Shown: piece after piece, positions 34,863 through 44,811 of the stretch
Numbering within the stretch: position 1 is the first letter of the stretch
Layout of the letters: each line of letters starts with the position of its first letter
Origin: Telluribacter sp035998675
Lineage (GTDB): Bacteria; Bacteroidota; Bacteroidia; Cytophagales; Spirosomataceae
Reading direction: 5' to 3'
DNA length: 64,000 nucleotides
Assembly: GCF_035998675.1 (NCBI RefSeq)
Contig: NZ_DASYHI010000018.1
Span: 328,164-392,163 of the forward strand
Notes under the pieces: generated by a model
What the model was told of the DNA's origin: nothing
Database searches by the model: none
What the model saw: the letters and a program-made list of their open reading frames with translations, nothing else
Program-made: the position numbers and the translations under genes

Positions 34863-35528
34863 ATGCGAACGAATAGTAGTTTAATAACGGAGGAAGTACT
34901 CCAGCTGGCCCAGCTTATATGGGACTATCACAAGGTCAACCATATCATTGAAAAAGCAGACTGTATTCTGGTTCTGGGCAGCCATGATCCGCGCGTAGCC
35001 GAACGGGGCGCCCAACTTTGGCTGGATGGCTACGCACCGGTTATCGTGTTTTCGGGCGGACTGGGAAATTTTACCAAAGAAATCTGGACCGAACCGGAAG
35101 CCGATCAGTTTGCCCGCATCGCCCGGCAAATGGGCGTACCGGAAGAGGCGATTCTAATAGAAAACCAGTCTACCAATACCGGAGAAAATCTACAGAATAG
35201 CCAGCGGCTCCTGGCCGAGCGGGGGCTGGCCCCAACCTCCTACATTGTAGTACAGAAACCCAACATGGAACGGCGCGCCTACGCTACCTGCCGGGTATAC
35301 CTGCCCCATCAAAAACTGATGGTAACCTCACCGCAACTCTCTTTTACCGACTACCCCACCGACGATATTCCCGTCGAGCGCGTTATCCATATTATGGTAG
35401 GTGATCTGCAGCGTATACGCGAGTACCCGGCCCTGGGCTTCCAGATTTTCCAGCCGATACCCGATGAGGTATGGAGGGCTTGGGAGCGGCTGGTGGAGTT
35501 GGGGTTCAACGGGCATCTTATGAATTAA
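34863..35528 (+). CDS. YdcF/ElyC-family (DUF218) protein
   Basis: This 221-residue protein has the DUF218 layout: ADCILVLGSHDPRVAERG at the N-terminus, VFSGGLG, and NQSTNTGENL, the signature of YdcF/SanA-type proteins linked to envelope carrier metabolism. Here there is no N-terminal transmembrane anchor, so it is cytosolic like YdcF. It follows the beta-helix gene by 55 bases in the same direction and is convergent with the hydroxylase gene. Confidence 0.88.
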   Translation: MRTNSSLITEEVLQLAQLIWDYHKVNHIIEKADCILVLGSHDPRVAERGAQLWLDGYAPVIVFSGGLGNFTKEIWTEPEADQFARIARQMGVPEEAILIENQSTNTGENLQNSQRLLAERGLAPTSYIVVQKPNMERRAYATCRVYLPHQKLMVTSPQLSFTDYPTDDIPVERVIHIMVGDLQRIREYPALGFQIFQPIPDEVWRAWERLVELGFNGHLMN

Positions 35529-35541
35529 TCCTCCCTTATTC

Positions 35542-36210
35542 CTACAGGCCCCGCTCCACGGCCTGGCGTTTTGTACTGTCGTCGGCTTTTTGTCCGGTGG
35601 TGCCAAACACATGGTCCCATAACGGCGAGGATACTCCCAGCATAGTATCGCCGTCTTTGTAATGATGGATAGCATGGTTAATCCACAGGTACTTAAAGAA
35701 ATTCCTGGGCGGGTTATAGGCATGCACCAGAAAATGTATGGTCAGGTAGCCGGCATAGCCCACCATAAAACCCGGAAAGAACGCGTAGGAAGCTTCGCCC
35801 ATCAGCACGAAGAAAATCCCGAATAGTGCCGCTGCAATAATGACCGCCAGAATGGGGGGCAGAGCCAGCCGGGTTTTGTCTTTAGGGTACTCGTGGTGCA
35901 CACCGTGCATGGTATACTGAAACTTGGCGCGGGCCGGAGTAGTGGGTTCAATGTGGTATACGCTGCGGTGTACCCAGTATTCAACAAACGTAAAAGTCAG
36001 CAAACCAAGAAAGAACAGGGCGACGATCCAGGCGTTGCTCATGTCAGTATACGTCAGGGCGTACCAGCCAAAAAAAGCAGCTATGAGGAGGTACATTGAA
36101 ACGGGAACGGAGATATGAGTACGGGAAAGCCTTTCCAGAATGGGATTTTCAAAAAGTTGTTTCGACCCTTTGTGTTTTGGCTTAAGAGTTGAAGTGTATT
36201 CTTTGTCCAT
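35542..36210 (-). CDS. fatty acid hydroxylase / sterol desaturase family protein
   Basis: This 222-residue membrane protein has about four hydrophobic helices and the histidine clusters of di-iron hydroxylases: HRSVYH, HGVHHEYP, VHAYN and INHAIHHYKD. It resembles fatty acid 2-hydroxylases, which modify sphingolipid acyl chains; Bacteroidota make sphingolipids, so that use is plausible. The start is ATG at 36210. Confidence 0.88.
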   Translation of the reverse strand: MDKEYTSTLKPKHKGSKQLFENPILERLSRTHISVPVSMYLLIAAFFGWYALTYTDMSNAWIVALFFLGLLTFTFVEYWVHRSVYHIEPTTPARAKFQYTMHGVHHEYPKDKTRLALPPILAVIIAAALFGIFFVLMGEASYAFFPGFMVGYAGYLTIHFLVHAYNPPRNFFKYLWINHAIHHYKDGDTMLGVSSPLWDHVFGTTGQKADDSTKRQAVERGL

Positions 36211-36956
36211 AACGTTGATGAATGTTATCAGTTAATGAATAAAAATGCTATTTCATAAAGTGTACAAACAGGGCTTACTCCACTTTGTATATACACTATA
36301 TTCGATTTTATTGTCTTCTGCCTGTTTATAAATTGGCAGGTCTGCCATAGTAACCTTTCTGAGTTGGGGGCTTTCTACCATCTAAAACAAGGATTTCATG
36401 AATAAGTTACGGTACCCGGGCCTCCTGGGGTATCAGACTCTACAAGTTTGGGTACCTTTTTCCTCGTTGTAAGCGATTCATACTTTTATTATTATACATT
36501 TAGTAAAATATAAAGTTTTGTGAAAACCAATATTCAGGATTGGGTAAGTAGCATCATGGCTCCTGTAGGTAGCTTTTAGTCTGTAACTTCCTCTCTGCTA
36601 CATTTCTACGGTTCGTACCGCAACTAGTTGTACCCTTCTCGCCAAAATCCTTGTTTACTGGTACCTTAAATTGCTTTTTGCTGGTTGTAATTCAAGGGTT
36701 AATCACAGGTTGTGCCAGGTACAAACTCGCAAAATGTTTATGCCACGCTCCCGGACAACAGGCATTTGTGCCTCTGGCTGGCCCATTTCTTGCATTGTAC
36801 TATAACAGAAGTGTAACTAATGATTAATTAGCTGAAAGTTTTACAGAAAGCGGAAGGATGTTCTTTCAGGGTTTTGCTAAATTGAATATATAAGAATAAT
36901 GCAAACTTATACTTTGTGTAGGTAGTTGTAGGTGTACAAGAGTGACTAGTAACTTT
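36211..36956. other. long gene-free stretch upstream of the efflux region
   Basis: About 745 bases have no supported gene on either strand. It has scattered GTAC sites and a small palindrome TGGCAG-GT-CTGCCA near 36334-36348, but no clear RNA fold, repeat array or promoter box. I see nothing else in it. Confidence 0.45.
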
Positions 36957-37385
36957 ATGAATGCTTTACCCCAAATAGTACCTATTCTGGCTTTCCTGAT
37001 GCTGACGTGTTTGGATAGGGAATGTTTAGCCATGCATACAAAGTTCTCCATAAAGAATAGTACAGAGTCACTCCTTCTCGCAGAAAGCATCCTTAACAAA
37101 AGAGTACAGAGTTTCAATGCAAAGGTACCTGACCGTCATCGCTTCCTGTTCGATAGATTGTATTTCCTGCTGAGAAACGCGGGAAATGCCACTCCCACGG
37201 ACGCCTCTGCCGGCTCATATCAGCAGGATTCAGCAGACCATGAAGTAAAATTACCTTTTGATGATACCGTTTCTGTTTCGTTCCCGGATTATTGGAGAAA
37301 CGACAACCGGAAAGCCCTGATTCCCTTTCTTCTTTGGTGGGAGTACCCACCCATACTTCTGCCTGTACCTCCTCCTCAGGCCTGA
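36957..37385 (+). CDS. possible small secreted protein, unknown
   Basis: This is a 142-residue frame from the ATG at 36957 (a GTG at 36942 is also in frame). The N-terminus MNALPQIVPILAFLMLTC looks like a signal peptide with a Cys near the cleavage point. The rest is polar with a Pro-rich tail. There is no family match I can name. It might be a real exported peptide or a chance frame; the lack of a clean promoter keeps confidence low. Confidence 0.35.
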   Translation: MNALPQIVPILAFLMLTCLDRECLAMHTKFSIKNSTESLLLAESILNKRVQSFNAKVPDRHRFLFDRLYFLLRNAGNATPTDASAGSYQQDSADHEVKLPFDDTVSVSFPDYWRNDNRKALIPFLLWWEYPPILLPVPPPQA

Positions 37386-37564
37386 AGTACCTTTCCGTTT
37401 GAAGGAATTATGCTTCTCTGGCAGCATACCCGCTGTACGGTACTGCTATACTAAAAAAATCTAGTACGACAAGTACAATACGCTCTGTATTGTAGCCTCT
37501 GAAAGCCGCGGTTCTTACGGATGATTTCGTAGATATTACTATCCAACCAGTTGATCTTAACTAT

Positions 37565-38722
37565 ATGAACAAGCACCTCAAAATCCCCCTAATCCTGCTA
37601 GCCGTCTGGGTGGCTGGATGTTCAGCCAGCAGCAAAGAAAATGCCATAAGCAAAGAAAGTACCGTGAAGGTACTTCCGGTTACCCGCCTCGTTGAAAAAA
37701 GTACTGACCTACACCGAGAATACGTAGGGGATATTCATGCCATACGTAACGTAGATATATACGCCCGGGTAAAGGGCTACCTAGAGCAGGTGTATGTAGA
37801 CGAAGGCAGGTACGTACGCAAAGGCCAGATTTTGTTTAGAATCAACAATGAAGAGTACAAAGCTAAGCTTGCGTCGGCCAAAGCAAATCTGCAGAGTACT
37901 ATAGCGGAGGCGAAAGCGGCCCAGCTGGAAGTGAACCGGGTTAAATTACTGGTAGATAAAAAAGTGATTTCTAAAACAGAGCTTGAAGTTGCCCAGGCAC
38001 GTTACGCTGCGGTGGAGGCTCGAATCATGGAGGCCCGTTCGGAGCTGGCGAACGCCACCCTGCGCTTATCGCACACATCCATCAAAGCACCATTTAGTGG
38101 TATCATCAATCGGCTCCCCTATAAGGTAGGGAGTCTGATCAACGAAGGTACCTTGCTTACGTCGGTTTCTGACATTGGCTCTGTCTATGTCTACTTTGAT
38201 GTATCAGAAGGCGAGTACCTCGAGTACGTGAAAGCAAACCGCCTGAATAGCGATAAGAAGAACCGGGAGGTAGAACTGGTACTGGCCGATGGATCACGCT
38301 TTTCCCATATGGGAAAGGTAGAAACCATGGAAGGAGAGTTTGACGAAGGAACCGGGTCCATTGCATTTCGGGCGCGGTTTCCTAACCCCGGAAAGTTGCT
38401 GAAGCATGGTTCATCAGGGAAGGTCCGTTTGACTAATACCATATCAAATGCACTGCTGGTACCCCAGAAAGCTGTATTTGAAATACAGGATAAGAACTAT
38501 GTATATATAGTTGATAAGAACAAGCAGGTCAAGATGAAGAGCTTTCAGCCCAAGACCCGTATCGCACAGTACTATGTGGTAGAGTCAGGACTTGAGCCGG
38601 GAGATGAAATAGTGTACGAAGGTATCCAGAATATTAAGGACGGTGTAAAGATTCAGCCAAAGTATGTATCCATGGATAGTATATCGGCAGGATCGGAGGA
38701 GGTACGGTTGTCGGTAAAATAA
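37565..38722 (+). CDS. RND efflux membrane-fusion lipoprotein (AcrA-like)
   Basis: This 385-residue lipoprotein has lipobox VAGC (about 16-19) and the membrane-fusion protein layout: a lipoyl half-motif near GYLEQVYVDEGRYVRKGQIL, a long alpha-hairpin (about 100-170), the second lipoyl half with IKAPFSGIINRLPYKVGSLI, and beta-barrel and membrane-proximal domains. It is the adaptor of the tripartite pump encoded with the next two genes, in the order adaptor-pump-channel. Confidence 0.94.
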   Translation: MNKHLKIPLILLAVWVAGCSASSKENAISKESTVKVLPVTRLVEKSTDLHREYVGDIHAIRNVDIYARVKGYLEQVYVDEGRYVRKGQILFRINNEEYKAKLASAKANLQSTIAEAKAAQLEVNRVKLLVDKKVISKTELEVAQARYAAVEARIMEARSELANATLRLSHTSIKAPFSGIINRLPYKVGSLINEGTLLTSVSDIGSVYVYFDVSEGEYLEYVKANRLNSDKKNREVELVLADGSRFSHMGKVETMEGEFDEGTGSIAFRARFPNPGKLLKHGSSGKVRLTNTISNALLVPQKAVFEIQDKNYVYIVDKNKQVKMKSFQPKTRIAQYYVVESGLEPGDEIVYEGIQNIKDGVKIQPKYVSMDSISAGSEEVRLSVK

Positions 38723-38797
38723 CACAATAACTGAAAGAATGAACAGGCAGGAAAGTTCTGATAGAACTATTGTAAAGTACTTTAATTGATACTATAA

Positions 38798-41700
38798 ATG
38801 TTTGACATTTTTATAAAACGGCCGGTATTGTCGCTGGTAATTTCATTACTTATTACGCTACTGGGGGGGCTGGCGCTGATTAGCTTACCCATTACCCAGT
38901 TTCCTGAGATTGTCCCCCCTTCGGTTACTGTTACGGCCAACTACAACGGAGCCAACGCGGAGGTATGTACCAAGGCGGTGGCTATTCCCCTGGAACGGGC
39001 CATCAACGGGGTGCCGGGCATGACCTACATGACCTCTGTATCCTCGAACAGTGGTATGACCCTGATTACCGTATTTTTTGACGTAGGTACCGATCCTGAC
39101 CTGGCGGCCGTAAACGTCCAGAACCGGGTGCAAACCATTATTGATGAACTGCCCGAGGAGGTAATCCGGGCGGGGGTCATGGTAGAGAAAGAGGTGAATA
39201 GTATGCTGATGTATCTCGATATCACCAGCACCGACCCTACTGTAGGGGAGAAGTTCGTATACAACTTTACCGATATTAACGTACTGGCCGAACTTAAACG
39301 GATCGACGGTGTAGGCTTCGCCGAAATCATGGGTCACCGTGACTATTCTATGCGCGTGTGGCTTAAGCCCGACCGAATGGTAGGGTATAAGGTATCTACT
39401 GATGAGGTCATTGAAGCTATTCGGGCCCAGAACGTAGAAGCCGCTCCCGGTAAATCAGGAATTGGTTCAGGCCGGACTTCACCAAGCCTGCAGTATGTAC
39501 TGCGCTATACGGGAAAGATGTTTGAACCGGAGCAGTACGAAAATATTGTCATTCGGGCCAATCCGGATGGCTCCATGCTGAAGCTGAAAGACATAGCTGA
39601 GATTGAGTTTGGTTCGCTGGATTACGAAATTGCCTCTACGTCGGACGGACGCCCTGCTGCGTCAATCATGCTCAAGCAGCGGCCAGGCTCCAACGCCCGC
39701 GAGGTAATTGAGAACATAAAAACCCGGATGGCCGAGCTGAAGGAAACGTCATTCCCGCCCGGCATGAGCTACACCGTTTCGTACGATGTGTCCCGCTTCC
39801 TGGATGCATCTATCCACGAGGTAGTACGCACGCTTTTTGAAGCGTTCATACTGGTATTTATTATAGTGTACCTGTTCCTGCAGGATTTTCGCTCTACGCT
39901 CATACCCGCGCTGGCGGTGCCGGTGGCCTTGATTGGTACCTTCGCCTTTATGCAGATGCTGGGCTTCTCCATTAACCTGCTTACCCTCTTTGCACTGGTA
40001 CTGGCCATAGGTATAGTGGTGGATAATGCGATAGTGGTGGTGGAGGCCGTCCATGCCAAGATGGCCGAGGAAGACATGTCGGCCCGCGAAGCTACGTTTT
40101 CGGCCATGGGAGAAATCAGCAGTGCCATTGTGGCCATTACCCTGGTTATGTCAGCGGTATTTATTCCGGTTGCGTTCATGTCCGGCCCGGTAGGGGTGTT
40201 TTACCGGCAATTTTCGCTGACCCTGGCTATTGCCATTGTGATCTCCGGTATCAATGCCCTTACGCTTACGCCCGCACTCTGTGCTATACTACTTAAAAAT
40301 ACCCATCATCAGGAAAAGAAAAAGACCGTACTGCAACGGTTCTTTAACGGTTTTAACCGGGGGTATGATTCCGTAGCTGGTGGCTACCAGCGGCTGCTGG
40401 GCCTTATTGCCAGTCGCCGGTTAGTGACTATAGGTCTTTTGTTAGCTTTTTGTGTAGCTACCTGGGGTATCAATACCGTACTCCCCTCGGGCTTTATTCC
40501 TACCGAGGATCAGGGGGTACTTTACGTGAATGTCACTACACCGGCGGGAGCTACCGTAGAGCGTACGGAAACCGTACTGGACGCTGTCCAGAAATCCGCC
40601 GTTACCATTGAAGAAGTGGAGTCGGTGTCAACGCTGTCCGGGTATAGCCTCATGACTGAATCCGAAGGGGCTTCCTACGGGATGGGCATGGTAAACCTGA
40701 AACCCTGGGATGAGCGCGAACGGTCGGTGGATGACATCATTGCCCTGATGGAGGAAAAAACAGAGTCTATTTATGATGCCAAGATTGAATATTTCCCACC
40801 ACCAGCTGTGCCGGGCTTTGGTAATTCCAGTGGTTTTGAATTACGTCTGCTGGATAAAACCGGAAGCGGTGACTTTCAGCAAACGGCCCGGGTAACTAAT
40901 GAATTTATTGAAGAGCTCCGGAAGCATCCGGCTATCAACAATGCATTTTCGGGTTTTGATGCCAGCTATCCGCAGTACCTCATCCATATGGACCAGGATG
41001 TAGCCGCGCAGAAAGGGGTAACCGTTGAGAACGCCATGAACACCCTCCAGACGCTGATTGGGAGTTTCTATGCCTCCAATTTTATCCGGTTTGGGCAAAT
41101 GTACAAGGTTATGGTACAGGCTGATCCGCATTATCGACTGGCTCCGGAAGATGTCAACAAAATGTTTGTAAAGAACGACCGGGGGGAGATGATTCCTATC
41201 TCCACATTTACGCGGCTGGAACGGGTGTATGGCCCTGAGCAGATTACCCGCTACAACATGTATACCTCGGCTATGATTAATGGCAGCCCGGCGGCTGGCT
41301 ACAGCAGTGGAGATGCGATCAAGGCTGTGGAAGAGGTGGCCCGCGAGAAGCTCCCCAAAGGATTTAGCTACGAGTGGTCAGGCATAACGCGGGAAGAGAT
41401 CCTGTCGGGCGACCAGGCCATTTATATTTTCATAATCTGTCTGGTATTTGTTTACCTGCTGCTGGCGGCTCAGTACGAAAGCTTCCTGCTGCCACTCCCC
41501 GTTCTTCTGTCGTTGCCTACGGGTATATTCGGTGCCTTCCTGGCCCTGAAGCTGCTGGGACTTGAGAATAATATTTACGCGCAGGTATCACTTGTCATGC
41601 TAATCGGCCTGTTGGGTAAAAACGCCATTCTGATTGTTGAATTTGCTATTCTGCGACGTAAGGAAGGTTTGTCGGTACTGGAGGCAGCCATTGAGGGAGC

Positions 41701-41956
41701 CACCGAGCGGCTGAGGCCGATTCTGATGACCTCCTTTGCCTTTATTGCCGGCTTAATTCCATTGTGTCTGGCTTCCGGCGCGGGGGCCTTAGGCAACCGT
41801 TCCATTGGTACGGCCGCTGCGGGTGGTATGCTGGTAGGTACTTTGTTTGGGGTAATTCTTATACCGGGACTCTACGTGCTGTTTGCCAGCCTGACCGATC
41901 GTCGTAAGTCGGGTGAGCGACAGCCACTGGAGCAAGATGCTGTTTCGAGTTACTAA
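38798..41956 (+). CDS. RND multidrug efflux pump permease (HAE1 family, AcrB-like)
   Basis: This 1052-residue inner-membrane pump has 12 predicted helices and two large periplasmic loops in the HAE1 arrangement, starting FIKRPVLSLVISLLITLLGG. The proton-relay helix 4 contains GIVVDNAIVVVE, so the first Asp of the AcrB pair is present and the second is Asn. The helix 10 Lys is present in GLLGKNAILIVEFA. The Asn could mark a family variant. The gene follows the adaptor by 75 bases and precedes the outer-membrane channel by 15. Confidence 0.95.
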   Translation: MFDIFIKRPVLSLVISLLITLLGGLALISLPITQFPEIVPPSVTVTANYNGANAEVCTKAVAIPLERAINGVPGMTYMTSVSSNSGMTLITVFFDVGTDPDLAAVNVQNRVQTIIDELPEEVIRAGVMVEKEVNSMLMYLDITSTDPTVGEKFVYNFTDINVLAELKRIDGVGFAEIMGHRDYSMRVWLKPDRMVGYKVSTDEVIEAIRAQNVEAAPGKSGIGSGRTSPSLQYVLRYTGKMFEPEQYENIVIRANPDGSMLKLKDIAEIEFGSLDYEIASTSDGRPAASIMLKQRPGSNAREVIENIKTRMAELKETSFPPGMSYTVSYDVSRFLDASIHEVVRTLFEAFILVFIIVYLFLQDFRSTLIPALAVPVALIGTFAFMQMLGFSINLLTLFALVLAIGIVVDNAIVVVEAVHAKMAEEDMSAREATFSAMGEISSAIVAITLVMSAVFIPVAFMSGPVGVFYRQFSLTLAIAIVISGINALTLTPALCAILLKNTHHQEKKKTVLQRFFNGFNRGYDSVAGGYQRLLGLIASRRLVTIGLLLAFCVATWGINTVLPSGFIPTEDQGVLYVNVTTPAGATVERTETVLDAVQKSAVTIEEVESVSTLSGYSLMTESEGASYGMGMVNLKPWDERERSVDDIIALMEEKTESIYDAKIEYFPPPAVPGFGNSSGFELRLLDKTGSGDFQQTARVTNEFIEELRKHPAINNAFSGFDASYPQYLIHMDQDVAAQKGVTVENAMNTLQTLIGSFYASNFIRFGQMYKVMVQADPHYRLAPEDVNKMFVKNDRGEMIPISTFTRLERVYGPEQITRYNMYTSAMINGSPAAGYSSGDAIKAVEEVAREKLPKGFSYEWSGITREEILSGDQAIYIFIICLVFVYLLLAAQYESFLLPLPVLLSLPTGIFGAFLALKLLGLENNIYAQVSLVMLIGLLGKNAILIVEFAILRRKEGLSVLEAAIEGATERLRPILMTSFAFIAGLIPLCLASGAGALGNRSIGTAAAGGMLVGTLFGVILIPGLYVLFASLTDRRKSGERQPLEQDAVSSY

Positions 41957-41971
41957 TCATTAATCATAAGT

Positions 41972-43417
41972 ATGCATTCGTCAAATATTATAGTTAGAGT
42001 AAATTTTTTGCTGGGGCTTCTGGCACTGGGAGGCTGTACTAAAATGCTGACTCCGGTCCAAATGCCTTCTTCTATCCGGCCAACCGCCACTTTTGTCGGA
42101 CGTACAGATTCCACGAGTATCGGGCAGGTACCCTGGAAAGTATTTTTTGCCGATCCTGACCTGGCCGCCCTCATTGATACTGCTCTTCGGAACAACCCGG
42201 ATCTGAAAATGGCCATGCAGCGCATTCAAATGGCGCGGGCCGAAGTGCTCCGCACCAAAGGGTTTCTGTTGCCGTCGGTCCGGTTTGAAGCCTCCACGGG
42301 CGTACGTAAGTATGGCGACTATACGATGGATGGAGTCGGAAATTATGACACCAATTTTTCGGATAATATCGGGGAAGACCGCCGCATTCCTACTCTCCTT
42401 CCCGACTATTTCCTGGGGTTACGGAGCTCATGGGAGGTGGATATCTGGGGCAGACTGAGAACCTTACGGGAAGCCGCTTATGCCCGGTTCCTTGCCACTG
42501 AGCAGGGGCGGCAACTGGTAGTGACGCGGCTGGTAGCGGAGGTGTCGGGTTTGTACTACGAACTGCTTACGCTGGACAACGAGCTGGAAATTATCCGGAA
42601 GAATAAAACGCTGCAGGAAACAGCCGTAGAAACCATTGTCATCCAAAAAGAAGGGGGAAGGGCCAACGAACTGGGCGTACGACAGTTTAGAGCTCAGTTA
42701 CTGAATACGCAAAGCCTGGAAGTTCAGAAGCAGCAACAGATCATTGAAGCAGAAAATTTGCTTAACGCCCTGTTAGGTAGGTTTCCGCAACCCATTCAAC
42801 GGGGAGCGTCGATCCTTCAGCAGAAGCTGCCCGATGAAATCAGTGCGGGTATTCCGGCTACTATGCTGCGTCGTCGTCCGGATATCCGGCAGGCCGAACT
42901 GGAGCTGGTAGCCTCCAAAGCCGATCTTCAGGCGGCCCGCGCAGCCTTTTTGCCCTCACTTAACATTTCGGCGCATGCGGGCTTCAATGCATTCAATGCC
43001 GGTATGCTTTTTAACCCCGCTTCACTGGCTTACGGACTGCTCGGGGGCCTGGCGGCACCGGTTTTTAACCGGAAGGCACTGGAAGCCGGCAGAATGTGGG
43101 CACAAGCCAGCAGCCTCGGAGCGCTTGCGGCCTATAATCAGGCGGTTATAAGGGGTTATCAGGAAGTAGTAACCAGTATTCGGGGTATCGAGAATCTGGA
43201 AAAAGTAGCCGGGCTAAAAGCGCAGGAAGTTCTGGTACTTCAACAGGCTGTTTCAGTAGCTAATGACCTGTATCTGGCTGGCTATGCCTCCTATCTGGAG
43301 GTAATCATGGCTCAGCGAAGTGTACTACAGGCCGAATTAGAGCTGACGGATATCCAGAAGCAGCAATTCCTATCCATGATAGACCTGTACCGCGCTCTGG
43401 GAGGAGGCTGGGAGTAA
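41972..43417 (+). CDS. outer-membrane efflux lipoprotein (TolC/OprM, NodT family)
   Basis: This 481-residue outer membrane factor has lipobox LGGC (about 18-21) and the two-repeat alpha-barrel layout of OprM-type channels, with the motifs ALIDTALRNNPDLKMAMQR, SSWEVDIWGRLR, ATMLRRRPDIRQAE and LEVIMAQRSVLQAELEL. Its stop is followed by a bidirectional hairpin. It completes the efflux operon; no TetR- or AraC-type regulator is adjacent. Confidence 0.95.
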   Translation: MHSSNIIVRVNFLLGLLALGGCTKMLTPVQMPSSIRPTATFVGRTDSTSIGQVPWKVFFADPDLAALIDTALRNNPDLKMAMQRIQMARAEVLRTKGFLLPSVRFEASTGVRKYGDYTMDGVGNYDTNFSDNIGEDRRIPTLLPDYFLGLRSSWEVDIWGRLRTLREAAYARFLATEQGRQLVVTRLVAEVSGLYYELLTLDNELEIIRKNKTLQETAVETIVIQKEGGRANELGVRQFRAQLLNTQSLEVQKQQQIIEAENLLNALLGRFPQPIQRGASILQQKLPDEISAGIPATMLRRRPDIRQAELELVASKADLQAARAAFLPSLNISAHAGFNAFNAGMLFNPASLAYGLLGGLAAPVFNRKALEAGRMWAQASSLGALAAYNQAVIRGYQEVVTSIRGIENLEKVAGLKAQEVLVLQQAVSVANDLYLAGYASYLEVIMAQRSVLQAELELTDIQKQQFLSMIDLYRALGGGWE

Positions 43418-43468
43418 AACAGAAGAAGCGCAGTAAAGGACTCTCCCGTACTGCGCTTCTTCTGTTTT
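43416..43468. terminator. strong bidirectional terminator
   Basis: A 20-bp stem (43416-43435 with 43449-43468) separates the efflux operon from the convergent bshA gene. Confidence 0.9.
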
Positions 43469-43481
43469 CTTATTAAGCCAG

Positions 43482-44618
43482 TTAAGCCAGGGCCTTATTT
43501 TCGGCCACTACCCGTTCGTAGTAGGCTTCGTAGGCAGGAAGAATTTTAGTAATGTCAAACTCTTTGGCCCGGGCCAGCGCGTTGGCCTTGAAGGTAGCGA
43601 AGTGGTCCCCGTGCAGGATGTGGAGGGCATTTTTTACCATATCATCCACGTCCCCTACATTGCTCATAAATCCGGTTACGCCCTGAACATTCAATTCCGG
43701 CAGGCCGCCCGCGTTGGAGGTAATAATAGGTACTTCGCAGGCCAGCGCTTCCAGCGCCGCCAGTCCGAAGCTTTCCGATTGGGAAGGCATCAGGAACAGG
43801 TCCGCCACCGAAAGTACTTCCTCGATGGCATCCAGCTTACCCAGAAAACGGACATCTTCGTACATACCCAATTGTCGGCACAGCTTTTCAATACGCGCCC
43901 GTTCGGGGCCATCGCCCACCAGCAGTAACCGACTAGGCAGGTGTTGACGGAGCTTATGAAAAATCATAACCACGTCGTCAATGCGTTTTACCTCCCGGAA
44001 GTTGGAGGTATGTACTACCAGCTTTTCTCCGTTGGGGCAGATGGCGGTCTTGAAATGATCCTTTTTTTGCTTCTTAAAGCGTTCGAGGTCAATAAAGTTT
44101 GGGATTACTTCAATTTCTTTTGTTATCTTGAAATGCCGATAGGTATCGTTCTTAAGAAAATCAGAAACGGCAGTAATTCCGTCGGATTGATTAATGCTGA
44201 AGGAAACAACGGGTTCGTAGGAGGCATCCTTACCTACCAGTGTAATGTCGGTTCCGTGCAGAGTGGTTATGACAGGTACATGTATGCCCTGAGCCGCCAG
44301 AATCTGCTTGGCCATATAGGCCGAAGAGGCGTGGGGAATAGCGTAGTGTACATGGAGCAGGTCAAGCTTCATGTATTTTACTACATGGACCATTTCGCTC
44401 GACAGGGCCGATTCGTAGGGTGGGTACTGAAACAGCGGATAGGCAGGTATATTTACTTCGTGGTAGTAGAGGTTTTCGTTAAAAAAATCGAGGCGTGGGG
44501 GTTGGGAGTAAGTAATGAAGTGAACCTGGTGGCCTACTTTGGCTAGTGCCTTGCCTAATTCGGTGGCTACCACGCCACTGCCCCCGAAGGTCGGGTAGCA
44601 CACGATGCCTATTTTCAT
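43482..44618 (-). CDS. bshA: N-acetyl-alpha-D-glucosaminyl L-malate synthase BshA (bacillithiol pathway)
   Basis: BshA makes GlcNAc-malate from UDP-GlcNAc and L-malate, the first step toward bacillithiol. The 378 residues have the GT4/GT-B fold: CYPTFGGSGVVATELG at the N-terminus, TLHGTDITLVGKD, NFREVKRIDD, and the C-terminal donor motif QSESFGLAALEALACEVP. The malate-specific GGSGV and HYAIPH features match the BshA subfamily rather than general glycosyltransferases. bshB and bshC are not in the window. Confidence 0.92.
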   Translation of the reverse strand: MKIGIVCYPTFGGSGVVATELGKALAKVGHQVHFITYSQPPRLDFFNENLYYHEVNIPAYPLFQYPPYESALSSEMVHVVKYMKLDLLHVHYAIPHASSAYMAKQILAAQGIHVPVITTLHGTDITLVGKDASYEPVVSFSINQSDGITAVSDFLKNDTYRHFKITKEIEVIPNFIDLERFKKQKKDHFKTAICPNGEKLVVHTSNFREVKRIDDVVMIFHKLRQHLPSRLLLVGDGPERARIEKLCRQLGMYEDVRFLGKLDAIEEVLSVADLFLMPSQSESFGLAALEALACEVPIITSNAGGLPELNVQGVTGFMSNVGDVDDMVKNALHILHGDHFATFKANALARAKEFDITKILPAYEAYYERVVAENKALA

Positions 44619-44811
44619 AGTTAGCTGTTTTCGATTAACGGCCTCAATTCTATATTTCTATTGGAATTGGCGAACTTGTTCGGTTAGTTTTGGATTAGTA
44701 ACACCAAAAAGCGCCATTTTTATCCCAAAATTTGTACAAAGATTTAGTAACAGGCATATTTTTCCGCAGCAGAATTAAATCTTCCTTAATTTTAGGCTAT
44801 TCCACCATACC

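Noticed and set aside
36334..36348. Short palindrome as an RNA gene or CRISPR fragment
   Set aside because: Single small palindrome with no repeats around it.
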